From positions 151,037,121-151,101,120 of the forward strand of contig CM056742.1 in the NCBI GenBank assembly GCA_029851415.1: a DNA stretch of 64,000 nucleotides, in the 5' to 3' direction. How positions within the stretch are numbered: the stretch's first letter is position 1; each line of letters opens with the position of its first letter. Shown piece after piece: positions 60,385-64,000 of this stretch. The DNA is from Eretmocerus hayati (taxonomy: Eukaryota > Arthropoda > Insecta > Hymenoptera > Aphelinidae). Under the pieces are notes generated by a model. That model did no database searches. It worked only from the letters and a program-made list of their open reading frames with translations, and was not told where the DNA came from. The position numbers and the translations under genes were made by a program.

Positions 60385-63300
60385 CTACTATTTTTTGATA
60401 CGACGCGCGACGCAACCTTCTCTTCTTCAAGAACAATGATGATTAGAAATGCTACTCTTCTTCAAAAGCTTTGAAATGAATTTCAGATACACCTTCATAG
60501 GCCCGGAGCTACGAGTAGCCTTGTCAGAGATACCCTTGTCTCAATATCGAGACGCGCCAAGTTCGACAACAATGAGATCGATCCATTAACATATAAATAA
60601 GCGGCTCTTCTGTTATGACAGTATGGGGGAGTCAGAAGAGGTACTCGTGAGCGCGTAAAAAACAAAGTCCAGCCAGAGCATGGCCGGGTGGCGAGCCGGG
60701 CATGAATTATGCACGAATATTCCAACAATCTCGGCTGGCAAATTCAATTCAAGCCACGTTCATACATACAGATCCAAATATAAATAACGAAGCGTCTGAG
60801 TGGCGCATATGCTAGCCTCCCCCACTTCCAAAAAAACATCAATATTTTTACAAAAGAGAAAGTTTCTAAAGGTTTTTGCGCTTTTGACAGGTGTGCACAC
60901 TCCCTTCGTACGTACCTGTCTGTATCGACTTACTTTGACGCGGTTACATGAGTATATTTCTAGCCATCTCTCACACGTGACCGAATCTCACGCTTTTTTA
61001 CATTTTCTTTAAGGAACCAAGGAAGAGGACGAACGAATTTCCCTCCACAAATCTATGTGTGAAAATACGTGCCATCAGAACCTGCCCGCCAAAATCCAAA
61101 CTCCGTTTTTGCTATGACGGCATGGGGAGCCACGTCTGCGGCGTGCGAAGGCGCCAAGTTGTTTCCGTTCACGGAATACATTCCGCGAGGGTCTTCCCTC
61201 GGAAATAGGGGAAAGATTCAGTTCGAATGATGGTAGATGAGATGGTCTTATGTGTGCTCTGCAAATGCCGCGAGAAGAGATAGAGAGAGAGTCACAGTAG
61301 TAGGGGTAGTATGTAGTAAGAGAGGCACTTCACGCTCCAGTAGAACAGGCCAACGTTTAGTCAGACGTACTTGAATTTCGCGAATTTTGGAGTAGGGAAG
61401 GTCGAGAGGGTACGGAAAAAGTTTTGCATGATGGAGATGAACGTCTTATCTCGCTCAAACAATTAGTTCAAAGGGTATTGAATGCAGGCGCAGATGCAGG
61501 GGGCGATCGCCCCAACCCCTTTTTATCCTCAAATCGCCCACCCCCAAACTCATCAAACCTAATGGGATATCCGTGTGTTCTGAGACGTAAATTGAATTCA
61601 TTGTTCTTATTATACCTTATAATTATAAATAATTAACAATTATTACTATTGATAAGTTCATCCGCGAATGCATTTCAATAAAACATTGTTGGAGCTAAAC
61701 TACTTGGATTTCTATCGAGTGCGTGTGTATATATATGTATAGATATATATCACCCTCCTTCCAAACCAGAATCCTCGATCCGCGCTTGGAACGATGCTTC
61801 TATAGTAAATTCCCTGCAATTTGATGTTGAGAGTTGGAATGGGGATCGAGTTTGATTGAATTTCGCATATGGAATGCTATTTCGGTGTGCTAGCGAAAGA
61901 TTGATTCATACCGACTACATCGCGTTATTGTGGAATGCTCGTTTCAGAATCTTGAGATTTAATCATTCCAAATCACTTGATGCTTACAAACGACAAACTA
62001 GTTTGAATTCAGTTATGATTCCTCAACGCCACATCACTCACTGGCCAAGATATTCTGATGGTCATCGCTATAGCTGATTCTTAAGAGGTTATGATTATAC
62101 ATTGAAATTTCAAGTTCTCTGTTGAATAAATGGCGGTTTTAGAATAACTCGATCGTAGAAGAACTGGAACCTCAATCATAACCGCAAATATTGAATTAGA
62201 TTCAACAAGGATTATTATCAACCAGCTTGAGAAATCGACAAAACTGTATCCTTTGTCTTTCTAGGAACGATGTCAGCGTTTGGACAATTTAAAATTGACA
62301 AGTAACACAACTGACAAAAATTCAACAGACAGTCCGAAAGAACAATGCAACCTGACAATAATAGCTTTCGAAGCTCTCGGTTGGGATATCGTGACTTGCG
62401 CTCGGGATTCTCGAGACTCGGAAATGTCGGAATTCCACCGAACGAAGACGTGACCAAGCGACTGTCAGGTTAGTTGGCACAACACTTGACCGGAATCCCA
62501 TGGCTACTTTGACGTGTGCAATACTGGATGACTGAACCTTCCTAGTAACTTTCTAATGCTGAAAAAATACGTGTCGACTGAGAAGAATGAGACAGAATTT
62601 GAGTGATGAACAAATTTACTTCAGAGTGACATTAATCGCGCGAGTAAAGCGATTGGATCCTAAGCGATTCAATTTTTTCCTAAAATTTCTTAACTGAAAA
62701 TTTCTCTACTGACTGAAATTGTGCTCATACGTGGACATGCCTAATTCCCAGATTTTATGATAACTTTTGTTAGACGCACGATAAAAATCTTGTTTCCGGG
62801 TTTTTTTCGGGAAAACATGGCTTCGGTCATTTTTCCAGTTTCTTCTTATCCCAAGAAAGATTGACTCTTCGTAGAATTTGCATTCTCATCAAGGGATGAA
62901 TACCGTCGGACACAAAACAATTTATCATTGTTTCATGTCCTTATAACTCTGAAGCAAAAAAAATGCCGATGTAGCATTCAATCATGCCACGTAGCGGAAA
63001 CAAGATAAAAATCAGCATTCAAAAGGAAAAAAATAGATTGTCGAGAGTATCGAAACTCATGAGCAAGTTCATCGCAGACAAAACTGCTCGTTTGCAAATG
63101 TTGGCGAATGCAAAATCCGCGAAAAGTTTGTATCTCTCTTTCTCTATCCTTTATTCCTCCCGCTCTTGGTCTCATCGCGCCCGTTAATCACGGACGCGAG
63201 TAATGTCCGTGATGGATTAAAATTTTCAGCTACAGAGATTCACCAACGTTTCATGCCAGTATACGAAGAAAAGAAGAGGAGCTTTTTGTCCCTTCCTTTC

Positions 63301-64000
63301 CTCATGCAACTTTTCCTGTTTTTGCACCCGCCTGCAGCTCAGCTCTTTCGTATACTCCGCGCGTAGTGTTGCGAAGGGACACTACTGCTTTCCGGATCCG
63401 CTTGAGGTCCCCGAGAAAAACTAATTCTGTCGTTGACAAGAAAGCAAGGATTTTACCGCAGACCACGTCTAAGAATCTTTTTTGTTCTATCTGAGTTATG
63501 TTCTTTCTGCTTGGGAGACGAAAATTCATATTTTTATACGTGGTTAAAAGAAGCTAGAGTCAGGGTGAAAGACTAATCATTATTCTCACAACTGTTTGGA
63601 AGCCATTTTTTACAAGGAATAAAGGGTAACTGGAAGGCTGCTGTATTTAATTTGATTTTTAAAAAAGCATGATTTCGATGTATCATCGCGTTAACATTCA
63701 TCTTCTTGGGAATTGAATGGGATATTGTAAGACCGTCAGTCTCAACAAAGTTCAAAACAGAATTCATATGAGACTGAATATCAGAAAGCAAGATTTTTCC
63801 CCCTCTCGAGAACAATATGGGTGCTTGGGGCCTGAAAGCTAGTTTCTAATATTCCGACAGATGAAATAGACCCCAATACCTTCCTTAGTGAGGGAGAATT
63901 ATGCCTTTTGATTCCAATGCATGACTGGGAAGATCGAAAAATTGTCCGTTCTCTCAACTTTACAGACACGGCAACTATGACTTCTTGTGAAAATGGTCTG
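60385..64000. other. No gene called
   Basis: Unassigned. A perfect 14-bp palindrome GGGGCGATCGCCCC lies at 61500-61513. 62978-63187 has short opposite-strand frames, and further frames of 62-80 codons in the last 900 bp show no recognisable domain. Confidence 0.5.

Noticed and set aside
1..64000. CRISPR arrays, phage or prokaryotic operons
   Set aside because: No spaced direct repeats of CRISPR type, and coding density and signals are eukaryotic.

Overview
The window looks like nuclear DNA from an arthropod, most likely an insect. It is AT-rich and gene-poor, with many microsatellites, short terminal-inverted-repeat (TIR) elements, a short 86-bp intron, an insect-style TATA plus initiator pair, and degenerate CCTAA/CCTGA motifs. 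I see no bacterial operons, no ribosome binding sites and no complete tRNA or rRNA gene. The order cannot be fixed from the sequence alone; Hymenoptera is only a guess.

Layout. 1-19 kb is mostly unassigned DNA. It carries a GC-rich block (1.75-2.33 kb), a 141-bp palindromic MITE (4.64 kb), an inverted cluster of repeats with 5S-rRNA-like boxes (9.9-10.6 kb), a 213-bp PIF/Harbinger-type MITE (11.6 kb) and two weak candidate exons on the minus strand (13.0 and 14.4 kb). 19.3-20.5 kb is a purine-rich tandem duplication in which a 105-nt, highly foldable core is kept almost identical at exactly 700-bp spacing. 26.2-26.6 kb holds two more 5S-like repeats. 29.6-30.9 kb holds a foldback element next to 30 consecutive 10-bp repeats with no indel. 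33.5-46 kb is dominated by large inverted-repeat elements: 33.5-34.3, 37.1-38.2, 39.6-40.7 (hAT-like, 8-bp target duplication) and 44.6-46.0 kb (TA duplication, internal mirrored ~80-bp satellite). 60.2 kb holds a 196-bp hAT-like MITE.

The one well-supported gene locus is 51.7-56.2 kb on the plus strand. Gene 1 has a TATA/initiator promoter, a 5' UTR exon and a CDS in two exons. It encodes about 117 aa, is extremely acidic and has no Lys or Arg. Gene 2 has one or two 5' UTR exons and a single CDS exon of 235 aa with a Tyr/His/Pro/Cys-rich head and an Asp/Ser/Asn-rich tail, again with no Lys. I do not recognise either protein. Their adjacency, shared strand and shared lack of lysine make them the best candidate for something undescribed. 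All other open frames are about the length expected by chance in 64 kb of six-frame sequence and are not called as genes, apart from two explicitly tentative exons.
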